Shown here: positions 8,080 through 16,197 of the stretch, in pieces | Layout of the letters: the number at the start of each line of letters is the position of its first letter | How positions within the stretch are numbered: the stretch's first letter is position 1 | DNA from: Actinomycetota bacterium | Lineage (GTDB): Bacteria > Actinomycetota > Actinomycetes > Nanopelagicales > Nanopelagicaceae | DNA length: 19,721 nt | Reading direction: 5' to 3' | NCBI GenBank assembly: GCA_009699165.1 | Contig: WLOR01000010.1 | Span: 1-19,721, forward strand | Translations under genes and position numbers: made by a program | Notes under the pieces: model-generated | What the model was told of the DNA's origin: nothing | Databases searched by the model: none | What the model saw: only the letters and a program-made list of their open reading frames with translations

Positions 8080-8107
8080 ACTCTAACAGAGAGAAAGAGT
8101 TAGTCAA
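8080..8107 (-). promoter_or_regulatory. metYX promoter
   Basis: On the minus strand TTGACT (8107 down to 8102, five of six matches to the -35 consensus) is followed after 16 bases by TAGAGT (8085 down to 8080). The predicted start is near 8073, just at the first base of the riboswitch. The -35 overlaps the last codon and stop of the upstream DUF4192 gene. Confidence 0.65.
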
Positions 8108-8645
8108 AAATCCCCGCCGTGACTTTTGGGTGAAGCTCTGTACGCATCGTCGCAAAGGCGGCGGCGGGCCAGCCAGAGCCAAAGACTCGGCGGAGCAAAA
8201 TAGTAAGTGAGTAGTTTGGTTGATCTAGGCTTGCCCGATCGAGTGCCTGATATGCAAGCGGCGTATCTCCTTGTTCATATGCAAGAGTGGCAAAAAGACA
8301 GGCAACGGGTGCAACAAAACCGGTGGGTGCAACTTGCAGCAAGTATCGCCACATCGCCCAGTACGTATGAAAACTCACCGCACTATGTGACCCAAGAGCA
8401 AAGTCACGGACTTGAATATCACTTAATCGCCCTAGGACTTTTGCGATATTTTCGCGACTAGAAGATTGTCCAAACTGCTCAAACTCGACAGCTAGATCGA
8501 TTACAGCAGTTGCGCCATCGCGCTGACATTGATTAATCTCGGGGCTCTCTTGGCTCACTGCAAAACTTGTCACAAGTGCGATGAAATCGGCTTGGCTTGC
8601 TTGCTCAATGGATGCTATTGAGAGAGTATTTTTCTCAGTTGTCAT
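8100..8645 (-). CDS. DUF4192-type protein, shortened
   Basis: A 181-residue soluble protein. Residues about 106-160 (APTGFVAPVACLFATLAYEQGD followed by ALDRASLDQPNYSLTILLRR) match the C-terminal part of actinobacterial DUF4192 proteins, in which a hydrophobic helix, a W/Y-x-x-GD motif and an ALDRAL...PxYSLA segment recur. Typical members are about 300-400 residues, so this one lacks much of the N-terminal half, or that half is strongly reduced. There is no frameshift evidence: ATG at 8645 follows the upstream gene's stop by six bases. The function of the family is unknown. It sits downstream of the PKD-domain gene and upstream of the metYX promoter, and I see no functional tie to methionine synthesis. 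Confidence 0.65.
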   Translation of the reverse strand: MTTEKNTLSIASIEQASQADFIALVTSFAVSQESPEINQCQRDGATAVIDLAVEFEQFGQSSSRENIAKVLGRLSDIQVRDFALGSHSAVSFHTYWAMWRYLLQVAPTGFVAPVACLFATLAYEQGDTPLAYQALDRASLDQPNYSLTILLRRVFGSGWPAAAFATMRTELHPKVTAGIFD

Positions 8646-8651
8646 TTTTTC

Positions 8652-9350
8652 TCATTTCGTAAAACGTGTGGGGGCCGATACAACGGTGACGGTTGCCACC
8701 GAGGCGTTAACAATCTCTCCAGAGATAGCGCGTACTGCGCCGTTATGTGTGAAGCTTCCGTTCCATGTAGTTAAAAGAACTACTGAATATGTGCCAGGTT
8801 TTGAATATGTATGCGTAATCGTCTGTTTAGGAAATGGCGCACCAGTATTAGTAGTGGCCCACATGGCTCCATCACCGAAGGACCAGATAAACCCTGGGCG
8901 CAGAGCTACATCAACTGTTTCACCGATGATGCTCACTTTGCTCTGAAAAATTGTTGGAACATCTACCCAGAAAATAACTGGTACATGAGTCAGTGGTTCA
9001 AATGCGGGTTGAAAGGCGACTCCTGCCGTTGGAACTAATTTGGTAAGACGATCGCTCAGATTTGCACTCTTGGTAACGCTCTTTGGCGTCAGGATTCGGG
9101 GTTTATATGTCCGTTTTACATATGGCTTTGGCGAAGGCGTGGGCTTAGGAGGAAACCACAAAGTCGCCGTTGGAGATGGCTTAACTCTGCTCGGCTTTTT
9201 AATCGTTGAGCTAGTTCCCTTATGGGCCTCAATGATGATCTGGTTATTTTTTGTATACACATCCACGCAAGCAGTCTCGACACAGTCTGCGATGGCGATA
9301 TCTGCACTGCAGGCAAGCACAGCGATTATTAGAATTAAGAGGCGTTTCAT
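8652..9350 (-). CDS. Secreted PKD-domain-like protein with Pro/Lys-rich linker
   Basis: From ATG at 9350 this is a 232-residue exported protein. The N-terminus MKRLLILIIAVLACSADIAIA is a clear signal peptide with a plausible cut after AIA; a less convincing lipobox (VLAC) is an alternative. Two cysteines (DCVETAC) follow, then a Pro/Ser/Lys-rich linker (about 52-85) of the kind that spans a cell wall. The C-terminal domain holds FIWSFGDG (about 154-161) and THTYSKPGTYSVVL (about 179-192), the hallmark strands of PKD-like immunoglobulin folds that mediate protein or sugar contacts. An upstream GTG at 9374 would add eight residues and spoil the n-region. TATCGT seven bases before the ATG suggests a leaderless message starting at 9350. 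The ligand and role are unknown. Confidence 0.75.
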   Translation of the reverse strand: MKRLLILIIAVLACSADIAIADCVETACVDVYTKNNQIIIEAHKGTSSTIKKPSRVKPSPTATLWFPPKPTPSPKPYVKRTYKPRILTPKSVTKSANLSDRLTKLVPTAGVAFQPAFEPLTHVPVIFWVDVPTIFQSKVSIIGETVDVALRPGFIWSFGDGAMWATTNTGAPFPKQTITHTYSKPGTYSVVLLTTWNGSFTHNGAVRAISGEIVNASVATVTVVSAPTRFTK

Positions 9351-9430
9351 GCGCAGGACGATAAGTGCGAGCACCGACCATGGATTGAGTTCATCGCACT
9401 AACTGTGGATAGATATGACACTCTTAGGCC

Positions 9431-9889
9431 ATGGTTGCGCGCGATGGTGACGGTTGGGTTCAGTGCGACTGCGGAAATAAGCACTGGGGAATCAACGGCG
9501 CGGCTGGAATCCTTTTGGTCCGTGAGCAAGAAATCCTTTTGCAGCATCGCGCTCCGTGGGTGCATAACGGTGACACTTGGGGAATTCCTGGAGGTGCACG
9601 TGATAGCCACGAAAGCGTCTTCGAAGGCGCAGTACGTGAGGCCATTGAAGAGACTGGTATCGATCCAATCTTTATTACCGCACTACATACTTATAGCGAT
9701 GACCATGGAAACTGGCGCTATGACACCGTTATTGCACGAGCATCAGATGAGTTAATTGCCCATGAAGTAAATGATGAGTCTCATGAGGTCCGATGGGTAG
9801 AAATTGATTCAGTTTCAGATTTAAATCTTCATCCTAGTTTTGCACGAACATGGCCGGAACTAAAGGCCCTCATTCAATCGTTTCAGTGA
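9431..9889 (+). CDS. Nudix hydrolase
   Basis: A 152-residue Nudix-fold pyrophosphohydrolase. The Nudix box is complete: GGARDSHESVFEGAVREAIEETGI (in two parts, about 55-66 and 67-78) gives G-x5-E-x7-R-E-x2-E-E-x-G-I with all metal-binding glutamates. Before it, WGINGAAGILLV and IPGG are the typical first strands. The N-terminal CDCGNKHWG resembles a half zinc knuckle, a feature shared by an actinobacterial subgroup. The substrate is not predictable; nucleotide sanitation or nucleotide-sugar cleavage are the usual options. The start ATG follows an in-frame TAG six bases upstream, so it cannot be longer. The last 30 bases overlap the 3' end of the convergent helicase gene. Confidence 0.9.
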   Translation: MVARDGDGWVQCDCGNKHWGINGAAGILLVREQEILLQHRAPWVHNGDTWGIPGGARDSHESVFEGAVREAIEETGIDPIFITALHTYSDDHGNWRYDTVIARASDELIAHEVNDESHEVRWVEIDSVSDLNLHPSFARTWPELKALIQSFQ

Positions 9890-11851
9890 ATCTCGGACAA
9901 CATCCTTTTCTGAAGTTCGCCATAAAGGTGGCATCGAATTCAAGAGCACACTGCCATACCGCTTTGAAACAATTCTCGAATCTAAAATTGCCACAACCCC
10001 ACGGTCATCAACTGATCGAATTAAGCGACCGGTTCCCTGCGCCAATAAAAGCGCCGCACGCGGAAGTGAGACCTGCATAAATCCACTTCCGCCAGCAGCA
10101 TCGGCTTGAGCTGCGCGCGCCGACATCACCGGCTCGTCAGGGCGTGGAAATGGGATTCGATCGATTGCGACGAGGATGCAACTTCTACCTGGAACATCAA
10201 CGCCTTGCCATAGTGACATCGTGCCAAGAAGTATCGAGGTTTCATCTTTAGCAAATTTTTCTACGAGTGCGCCAACTGAATCACCACGTTTTTGTGTGAA
10301 GATTTTTATCGGTAACTCGGCTAAGACTTTTCGCAAGTGTGCATCCGCTGCCTCTACTCCACGCCACGATGAAAACAGCGCCAAAGTTCGCCCTCCTGCT
10401 GCATCGATGAGCTCGCCTAGTTCGGTCAGAACCTCAATGCTGGGGCCATCTCGGCCAGGTTCTGGCAGATGCTTTGGCACATACAAAACACCTTGATTAG
10501 CAAAGTCAAAAGGTGAGCCGACATCGAGCATGGTGACATTGGAAGGATCTAACTCGTTATCAGATAATTCATCAGATACGTTATCTGCTACCAAGAAACC
10601 AATACTTTTAGCTAGGGAGTTAAATGAGTCACCGACAGTTAAGGTCGCCGAGGTTGCAATAACAGGTGTTTGCTTGAGCATGTTCTCTCGCAATACATCA
10701 GAGACTGATAATGGAGCTAGATGAAGTGCAGAAAAAGTAGGTTCATACCAAAGTACGTATCCATTGCCGAGTTTTAACAAAGTTGCAGCCGTTGTAGATA
10801 TCTCAGTAACGGCGCCTTTTACTCTTGCTCGTTCGGCCAAAATATCGGTATCGATAATCTCATCATCGGCTGACATGAACTGTGTGATTGCTTGCGCACT
10901 TTCTCGCACCTTACGAATCGGAGATTCAAGGGATTGTGGGATCTGATCGAGGCGGCCTTGCGCCGTAAAATCTCCACGGATAGATTCACCGTAATCGACC
11001 ATTGATTCATGGAAATCATTTGCAGCCTTGTGAAAAGCATCTGCAAGCTTGCCCGGCATGAATTTGCGCGCCATCGCAGATGCTCGCAACACTCGAGTCG
11101 ATGTCAACTCCTCGGTCACTGCTTGAGTTGCTCGATCCATAAACTCATGTGCCTCATCTAAAACAATGGCATCTCGCTCCGGCAGTATCGGATGCGAATC
11201 AACGATTTCAATCGCAAGTAAAGTGTGGTTGGTAACAACGACATCGGCTGATTGTGCTTTTCCTTTAGCCAAGGCGGCAAAGCACTGCGAACCAAATGCA
11301 CATTTATCAGCCCCTACGCACTCACGACCTGAGACGGAGTTTGCATTCCAGACTCGTCTATCAACTTCAGGCGCGTCATCACGATCTCCTGAGACTCCGG
11401 GCTTGCGTGCCCATTCGTGTAAGCGTTTAGCGTCTTTTTCTAAGGTTGAGATGCCCAACATGATTTCGCCATCGGGATCTGGCTCTTCACTATTCATCTT
11501 TTGCAGACAGATATAGTTTCCGACACCTTTATAAATTGCATAAGTAATTTCGCGACCGAGTGTTTTCTCAAGCGCAGGAATAACTGCCGGTAAATCACGC
11601 TCTACTAACTGACGCTGAAGGGCCAATGTTGCCGTTGCAACTAAGACTTTACGTCCATGAACTATGGGGGGCACTAAATAAGCAAGTGATTTTCCAGTGC
11701 CTGTGCCGGCCTGAACCATTAAGTGATGGCGATTTGTGAGTGCATCGCCTATGGCCTCGGCCATTTCAATCTGGCCATCGCGTGGAACTCCACCAATTGC
11801 CGAGACTGCCGCATCGAGTGCTTGGCGCACCTTTGCTGACATATCACTCAC
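9860..11851 (-). CDS. dinG: DinG/XPD-family ATP-dependent DNA helicase with Fe-S cluster
   Basis: A 663-residue superfamily 2 helicase, expected to unwind DNA 5' to 3' during repair or at R-loops. Motifs in order: Q-motif region DGQIEMAEAI (25-34), Walker A AGTGTGKS (48-55), four cysteines for a [4Fe-4S] cluster (about 115, 178, 184, 190), DEAH (232-235), VIATSATL (motif III region), LALFSSWRG (motif IV), LLGTMSLWQGVDVPG (motif V) and QGTGRLIRS (motif VI). There is no N-terminal exonuclease domain, unlike Firmicutes DinG. The start is GTG at 11851, which overlaps the prpD stop by four bases (GTGA); ATG at 11842 is an alternative three residues in. It is the last gene of the prp transcription unit by position, though a repair helicase has no obvious role in propionate use. 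Confidence 0.92.
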   Translation of the reverse strand: MSDMSAKVRQALDAAVSAIGGVPRDGQIEMAEAIGDALTNRHHLMVQAGTGTGKSLAYLVPPIVHGRKVLVATATLALQRQLVERDLPAVIPALEKTLGREITYAIYKGVGNYICLQKMNSEEPDPDGEIMLGISTLEKDAKRLHEWARKPGVSGDRDDAPEVDRRVWNANSVSGRECVGADKCAFGSQCFAALAKGKAQSADVVVTNHTLLAIEIVDSHPILPERDAIVLDEAHEFMDRATQAVTEELTSTRVLRASAMARKFMPGKLADAFHKAANDFHESMVDYGESIRGDFTAQGRLDQIPQSLESPIRKVRESAQAITQFMSADDEIIDTDILAERARVKGAVTEISTTAATLLKLGNGYVLWYEPTFSALHLAPLSVSDVLRENMLKQTPVIATSATLTVGDSFNSLAKSIGFLVADNVSDELSDNELDPSNVTMLDVGSPFDFANQGVLYVPKHLPEPGRDGPSIEVLTELGELIDAAGGRTLALFSSWRGVEAADAHLRKVLAELPIKIFTQKRGDSVGALVEKFAKDETSILLGTMSLWQGVDVPGRSCILVAIDRIPFPRPDEPVMSARAAQADAAGGSGFMQVSLPRAALLLAQGTGRLIRSVDDRGVVAILDSRIVSKRYGSVLLNSMPPLWRTSEKDVVRDSLKRLNEGL

Positions 11852-13305
11852 TCAAGTGCCAACAAATCCATGAACTCGCTGACGGGTGTTGAAGTCAATC
11901 TCTCATAATTTAACGAGAGCGCGAGAATTCTCTCTTGCGTCGGACCATCAAATATTCTGGCTAGATTAACTTTGTATTTCTCTATTAACAGCGGAATACC
12001 TGCCTCACGTCGGCGAGCATGACCAATTGGATACTCAACAATCTCCTCGCCTAAAATGCTGCCATCTGTAAATTCAATCGTTAAGGCATTTGCAATTGAG
12101 CGCTTCGCGGGGTCGTGATAATCTGCGCTGAAAGTTGCATCTTCAATACAGATTATTTTTTCGCGTAACGCATCGATGCGTGGGTCTGCAGCAATATTGT
12201 CTTCGTAATCCCTTGCAGTCAAGCGACCAAAGATAAGCGGTACTGCAACCATATATTGAATGCAGTGATCTCGATCAGCTGGGTTATTGAGAGCTCCTTT
12301 TTTATCAATAATTCTGATACAGGCTTCATGAGTGCGAATTGAAACACTTTTAATATCATCAGACGTCTTTCCAGCTGCAACCATCGCTGCTTGCAGAGTC
12401 ATTGCCGCCTCTACCGCAGTCTGAGAATGGAACTCAGCAGGATAAGAGATCTTAAATAAAATATTTTCCATCACATATGAGCCATAGGGGCGCTGAAATT
12501 TGAAAACGTTACCCTTAAAAGAAACATCATAAAAGCCCCATGTCTTAGCGCTTAAGGCAGATGGATATCCCATCTCTCCGGTCTTAGCGATTAGCGCCAA
12601 GCGCACTGCACGCGAAGTCGCATCCCCGGCTGCCCATGATTTGCGAGATCCTGCATTTGGAAAATGGCGATAAGTCCGCAGCGATTGCCCATCTACCCAA
12701 GCAAGCGAGACTGCAGCCAAAATCTGATCTCGAGTAAGCCCCATCATCTGAGCAACAACTGCAGTAGATGCAACTTTGACTAGAACTACGTGATCTAAAC
12801 CGACTTTATTAAATGAGTTCTCTAGGGCTATACACCCTTGAATCTCATGAGCTTTAATCATCGCCGTCAAAACATCTTTGATTGTGAATGTCTTAGTTGT
12901 TGTACGAGCCAACCAGTCAGCTGTAGCAAGAATTGCACCTAAGTTATCGGATGGATGACCCCATTCGGCTGCCAACCACGTGTCATTAAAATCTAACCAA
13001 CGAATCATGGCCCCGATATTGAAGGCACCTTGAACTGGATCTAACACATAACTAGTGCCAGGAACTTTAACCCCATTCGTGACAGTTATACCTTCTGCCA
13101 CTGGTCCCAAAAGTTTCGTGCAAGCCTCGTATTCAAGGGCCTCAAGGCCACAACCCAAAGTATCCATAAAGCAGTTCCAAGCAGTCTCATAGGCAACTGG
13201 TGAATTTATCTCATAGTTTTCGACGTAATCGACGATGTCGATCATCTCTTGATCATATGGTTGATTGGCCGATTTTGAATTACCTAGTGAGATATGGCTA
13301 GACAT
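11848..13305 (-). CDS. prpD: 2-methylcitrate dehydratase (PrpD)
   Basis: A 485-residue MmgE/PrpD-family enzyme that removes water from 2-methylcitrate to give 2-methyl-cis-aconitate, the second step of the methylcitrate cycle; an aconitase elsewhere would rehydrate it. The blocks RWLDFNDTWLAAEWGHPSDN (about 102-121), FPNAGSRKSWAAGDATSRA (about 215-233) and NPADRDHCIQYMVAVPLIFG (about 341-360) are characteristic of PrpD proper rather than distant MmgE relatives, and the length equals E. coli PrpD (483). It starts with ATG five bases after the prpC stop. Its end overlaps the helicase start. No AcnD or PrpF gene, which would mark the alternative Fe-S route, is seen nearby. Confidence 0.94.
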   Translation of the reverse strand: MSSHISLGNSKSANQPYDQEMIDIVDYVENYEINSPVAYETAWNCFMDTLGCGLEALEYEACTKLLGPVAEGITVTNGVKVPGTSYVLDPVQGAFNIGAMIRWLDFNDTWLAAEWGHPSDNLGAILATADWLARTTTKTFTIKDVLTAMIKAHEIQGCIALENSFNKVGLDHVVLVKVASTAVVAQMMGLTRDQILAAVSLAWVDGQSLRTYRHFPNAGSRKSWAAGDATSRAVRLALIAKTGEMGYPSALSAKTWGFYDVSFKGNVFKFQRPYGSYVMENILFKISYPAEFHSQTAVEAAMTLQAAMVAAGKTSDDIKSVSIRTHEACIRIIDKKGALNNPADRDHCIQYMVAVPLIFGRLTARDYEDNIAADPRIDALREKIICIEDATFSADYHDPAKRSIANALTIEFTDGSILGEEIVEYPIGHARRREAGIPLLIEKYKVNLARIFDGPTQERILALSLNYERLTSTPVSEFMDLLALE

Positions 13306-13310
13306 TGCAC

Positions 13311-14447
13311 CTATCGCTTTTCTATTGGTTGGAAAGCTAAATCATCTGGACCAGTGTAGTTAGCACTTGGGCGAATGATTTTATTATCATTTCTTTGTTC
13401 AATAATATGTGCCGACCATCCAGTTGCGCGCGCTATAACAAATATCGGTGTAAAAAACGATGTTGGAATATTCATCTGTTTATAAGCAACGGCTGAAAAC
13501 CAATCCAGATTTGGAAACATCCTCTTTGTATCCCACATCACGGCTTCGATCCTGGTCGCGATATCAAATAACTGAGTGCCTTGGTTATGTTGCGAGAGTT
13601 GTAGGGCGATAGATTTAATGATTGGATTGCGTGGATCTGAGACCGTGTATACCGGGTGGCCAAATCCAATGACAACCTCTTTGTTTTCTACTCGCTCTCG
13701 AATATCGGCTTCGGCCAATTGTGGGTTTTCATAGCGTTCTTGAATCTCAAGTGCCACCTCGTTTGCACCACCATGTTTAGCACCTCGCAATGCACCAATT
13801 GCACCCGTGATGGAGGAGTAAATATCTGATCCGGTACCGGCAATAACACGGGCTGTGAAAGTTGAGGCGTTAAATTCGTGCTCTGCATAAAGGATTAGTG
13901 ATGCATGCATAGAGTGAACCCACAAATCACTCTGAGGGCCTCCATGCAATAAATGCAGAAAGTGGCCAGCTATCGATTCGTCGTCGGTCTCAACAGTTAT
14001 CCGTTTGCCACTTTGTGCAAAGTGATACCAGTACAACAGCATCGACCCTAGACAGGCAATTAACTTGTCGGCAATCTCTTGAGCCGCAGTTTCCGGATGG
14101 CCTTCCAACTCTGGAGCAATACACCCAAGTGCTGATACTCCGGTGCGCAAGACATCCATGGGGTGAGCAGTCGCTGGTATCTGTTCGAGAATTGCTTTGA
14201 GCTCATTGGGCAGAGCGCGAAGACCTTTGAGCTTATCTTTGTACTCTTTTAGCTGATGCTGCGTCGGCAAGGTGCCATGAATCAATAAGTGTGCAACCTC
14301 TTCGAACTCACAGTGCTCGGCTAAATCGGCGATGTCATATCCACGATAGTGCAGATCGTTTCCGGATTTTCCAACACTACACAAAGACGTATTGCCGGCA
14401 GTCACTCCAGAGAGTGCTACTGACTTCTTGGGCCTAAACTCTGCCAT
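13311..14447 (-). CDS. prpC: 2-methylcitrate synthase (PrpC)
   Basis: A 378-residue citrate-synthase-family enzyme condensing propionyl-CoA with oxaloacetate. The catalytic triad is visible: His about 225 in GAKHGGANE, His about 264 in [13 protein letters not shown] and Asp about 315 in [10 protein letters not shown]. Short length (type I, about 370-390 residues) and the sequence [20 protein letters not shown] favour methylcitrate synthase over the longer housekeeping citrate synthase. Placement between prpB and prpD settles the role. Its ATG abuts the prpB stop with no gap (TAG-ATG), so translation is likely coupled. Confidence 0.94.
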   Translation of the reverse strand: MAEFRPKKSVALSGVTAGNTSLCSVGKSGNDLHYRGYDIADLAEHCEFEEVAHLLIHGTLPTQHQLKEYKDKLKGLRALPNELKAILEQIPATAHPMDVLRTGVSALGCIAPELEGHPETAAQEIADKLIACLGSMLLYWYHFAQSGKRITVETDDESIAGHFLHLLHGGPQSDLWVHSMHASLILYAEHEFNASTFTARVIAGTGSDIYSSITGAIGALRGAKHGGANEVALEIQERYENPQLAEADIRERVENKEVVIGFGHPVYTVSDPRNPIIKSIALQLSQHNQGTQLFDIATRIEAVMWDTKRMFPNLDWFSAVAYKQMNIPTSFFTPIFVIARATGWSAHIIEQRNDNKIIRPSANYTGPDDLAFQPIEKR

Positions 14448-15329
14448 CTATTCTTTGCCAAACGTCTTATCAAGTGCCTTTTCATATTCATAATAATTAA
14501 TGCTCTCATAAAGCTCTTCGCGCGTCTGCATAGCCGGTATAGCTGCGCTTTGTGTTCCATCACGGCGAATAGTTTCATAGATATTCTCTGCTGCTTTATT
14601 CATCGCACGAAAAGCCGAAAGTGGATACAGAATCATTGATACGCCCGATGCGCCTAATTCATCGCGTGTAAATAGAGGCGTTAATCCAAATTCAGTTATG
14701 TTTGCCAAAATAGGTTTGCTAACGGCCGAACTAAATCTTATAAAATCATCTAACGTACGAATTGCTTCAGGGAAAATGAAATCTGCGCCTGCTTCTATAT
14801 ATGCATGCACTCTCTCAATCGACGCGTCAATTCCTTCAATTGCAATTGCATCAGTACGGGCCATAATTGTAAAATTTTCATCAGTGCGAGCATCGACTGC
14901 AGCTTTAATACGATCAACCATCTCGCCAACTGAAACAACTTCTTTGTTAGGACGATGTCCACAACGTTTTGCACCGACTTGGTCTTCTATATGCATAGCA
15001 GCCGCACCTGCTTTAATTAAATCCTTGACTGTACGTGCAATGTTAAATGCCGAGGCACCAAAGCCAGTATCTGCATCCACGAGCAAAGGTGTATTACAGA
15101 CGTTGGTTATTCGCCGAACATCAGTGAGTACGTCTTCTAGGGTCGTGATTCCCAGATCTGGAACACCTAACGAACCCGCGGCCACGCCCCCACCTGATAG
15201 GTAGATGGCTCTATAGCCTGCTCGCTGTGCAAGTAATGCATGGTTGGCGTTGATGGTGCCAATGATTTGAAGTGGATTTTCATCGTGCAAGGCCTGCTTA
15301 AAAAGCTGACCCGCAGAAAGTGTGCTCAC
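14448..15329 (-). CDS. prpB: Methylisocitrate lyase (PrpB)
   Basis: A 293-residue isocitrate-lyase-superfamily enzyme cleaving 2-methylisocitrate to pyruvate and succinate, the last step of the methylcitrate cycle. The catalytic loop KRCGHRP (Lys 121 - Pro 127, Cys about 123) and the Mg-binding DADTGFG (about 85-91) are intact, and [19 protein letters not shown] (about 45-63) is the phospho/carboxylate loop found in PrpB. The start is GTG at 15329: an in-frame TAG lies twelve bases upstream, so it cannot extend. GGAG abuts the GTG and is too close to act as a normal Shine-Dalgarno, while TAGACT six bases before the GTG suggests a leaderless message. It is the first gene of prpBCD. Confidence 0.95.
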   Translation of the reverse strand: MSTLSAGQLFKQALHDENPLQIIGTINANHALLAQRAGYRAIYLSGGGVAAGSLGVPDLGITTLEDVLTDVRRITNVCNTPLLVDADTGFGASAFNIARTVKDLIKAGAAAMHIEDQVGAKRCGHRPNKEVVSVGEMVDRIKAAVDARTDENFTIMARTDAIAIEGIDASIERVHAYIEAGADFIFPEAIRTLDDFIRFSSAVSKPILANITEFGLTPLFTRDELGASGVSMILYPLSAFRAMNKAAENIYETIRRDGTQSAAIPAMQTREELYESINYYEYEKALDKTFGKE

Positions 15330-15335
15330 TCCTGC

Positions 15336-15341
15336 AGTCTA
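15336..15341 (-). promoter_or_regulatory. -10 element for leaderless prpB transcript
   Basis: TAGACT on the minus strand lies six bases before the GTG of prpB, so transcription would start at or next to the start codon. The matching -35 (TTTGCT, 15364 down to 15359, spacing 17) is weak, which would fit a promoter needing an activator. Confidence 0.45.
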
Positions 15342-15380
15342 GTCAGCGCTAACTTGGCAGCAAATATGGGCACGGATATG

Positions 15381-15398
15381 TAGTTGAACTTTCAACTA
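15381..15398. promoter_or_regulatory. Perfect palindromic operator, MarR-like
   Basis: TAGTTGAA-CT-TTCAACTA is an exact 8+2+8 inverted repeat in the intergenic region between prpB and the dioxygenase gene. Its size, spacing and TTGAA/TTCAA half-sites resemble sites of MarR-family repressors, which often respond to phenolic compounds. It covers the -35 of the dioxygenase promoter (15384-15389) and part of the spacer, and lies about 17 bases upstream of the weak prpB -35. No regulator gene is present in the window. Confidence 0.75.
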
Positions 15399-15412
15399 CT
15401 TTTTGCTAGCAT
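15384..15412 (+). promoter_or_regulatory. Promoter of the dioxygenase gene (leaderless)
   Basis: TTGAAC (15384-15389), 17 bases of spacing and TAGCAT (15407-15412) with an upstream TG (15404-15405) form an extended -10 promoter. The ATG at 15419 is six bases after the -10, so the transcript should start at the start codon. The -35 lies within the palindrome, predicting repression. Confidence 0.6.
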
Positions 15413-15418
15413 TCTGTC

Positions 15419-16192
15419 ATGTCAAAGATGCCCGCGCTCTACATCGGCCATGGCGCTCCAATGCTCCTCGATGACCCCCTCTGGAGTTCACAACTTCGTG
15501 GAATTTCGGATGGACTAGAAAAACCCCGTGCCATTCTCATTGTGAGCGCACACTGGGAATCAGCACCTATTACCTTAAGTAACCCCGCAGCAAAATCGCC
15601 TTTGGTCTATGACTTCAGCGGCTTTGATCGCAAATTTTATGAGATGACATATGAGAGTCCAGATGCGACAGAGCTTTCTGGCCTAGTCGCTTCGATGATG
15701 CCAGATAACGAAGCGATTCATCAATCCCAACGTGGCTTAGATCATGGAGCATGGGTACCGCTCAAGGTTATGTATCCGGATGCAGATATTCCTGTCATTC
15801 AAATGTCAATGCCAACTAGTGACCCCAAAAAACTTTTGGAAATTGGCAAACGCTTACAGCCACTTCGCGAACTTGGTGTTTTGGTAATCGGCTCTGGATT
15901 TATGACTCATGGTCTGCAGTATCTGCGCGATTGGTCAGTAGATGCGGTTGCACCGCAGTGGTCAAGTGATTTTGATTCGTGGGCCGCTAGTGCGCTCGAA
16001 AAGGCGGATATCGATTCCCTCTCTAACTATCGTGAGTTGGCTCCGGGAATGCCTTATGCCCATCCAACAGTTGAACATTTCACGCCTCTATTTATTACTT
16101 TAGGTGCTGCAACTTCAGCAGATTTAGCTCCTCAAACCCTTATAGATGGCTACTTTATGGGACTTAGCAAACGGAGTCTGCTCGTTGCCTAA
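15419..16192 (+). CDS. LigB-type extradiol ring-cleavage dioxygenase (4,5-DOPA dioxygenase family)
   Basis: A 257-residue class III extradiol dioxygenase-fold protein, as in E. coli YgiD and plant DODA, which open catechol-type rings using a non-haem metal. Candidate metal ligands and acid-base residues are present: His 11 in YIGHGAP, His 45 in SAHWES, His 109 in RGLDHGAWVPL, His 164 in GSGFMTH, and His 215 and 220 in YAHPTVEHFTPL. The length is typical (about 250-270). The true substrate is unknown, because many members act slowly on DOPA in the test tube. No other aromatic-degradation gene is nearby. The start is ATG at 15419 on positional evidence (-10 six bases upstream); the Met at residue 4 is an alternative. 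It converges with the methyltransferase gene with five bases between stops. Confidence 0.88.
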   Translation: MSKMPALYIGHGAPMLLDDPLWSSQLRGISDGLEKPRAILIVSAHWESAPITLSNPAAKSPLVYDFSGFDRKFYEMTYESPDATELSGLVASMMPDNEAIHQSQRGLDHGAWVPLKVMYPDADIPVIQMSMPTSDPKKLLEIGKRLQPLRELGVLVIGSGFMTHGLQYLRDWSVDAVAPQWSSDFDSWAASALEKADIDSLSNYRELAPGMPYAHPTVEHFTPLFITLGAATSADLAPQTLIDGYFMGLSKRSLLVA

Positions 16193-16197
16193 GAAGT

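Noticed and set aside
14698..15204. 168-residue plus-strand frame opposite prpB
   Set aside because: Antisense shadow; prpB has complete catalytic motifs on the minus strand.
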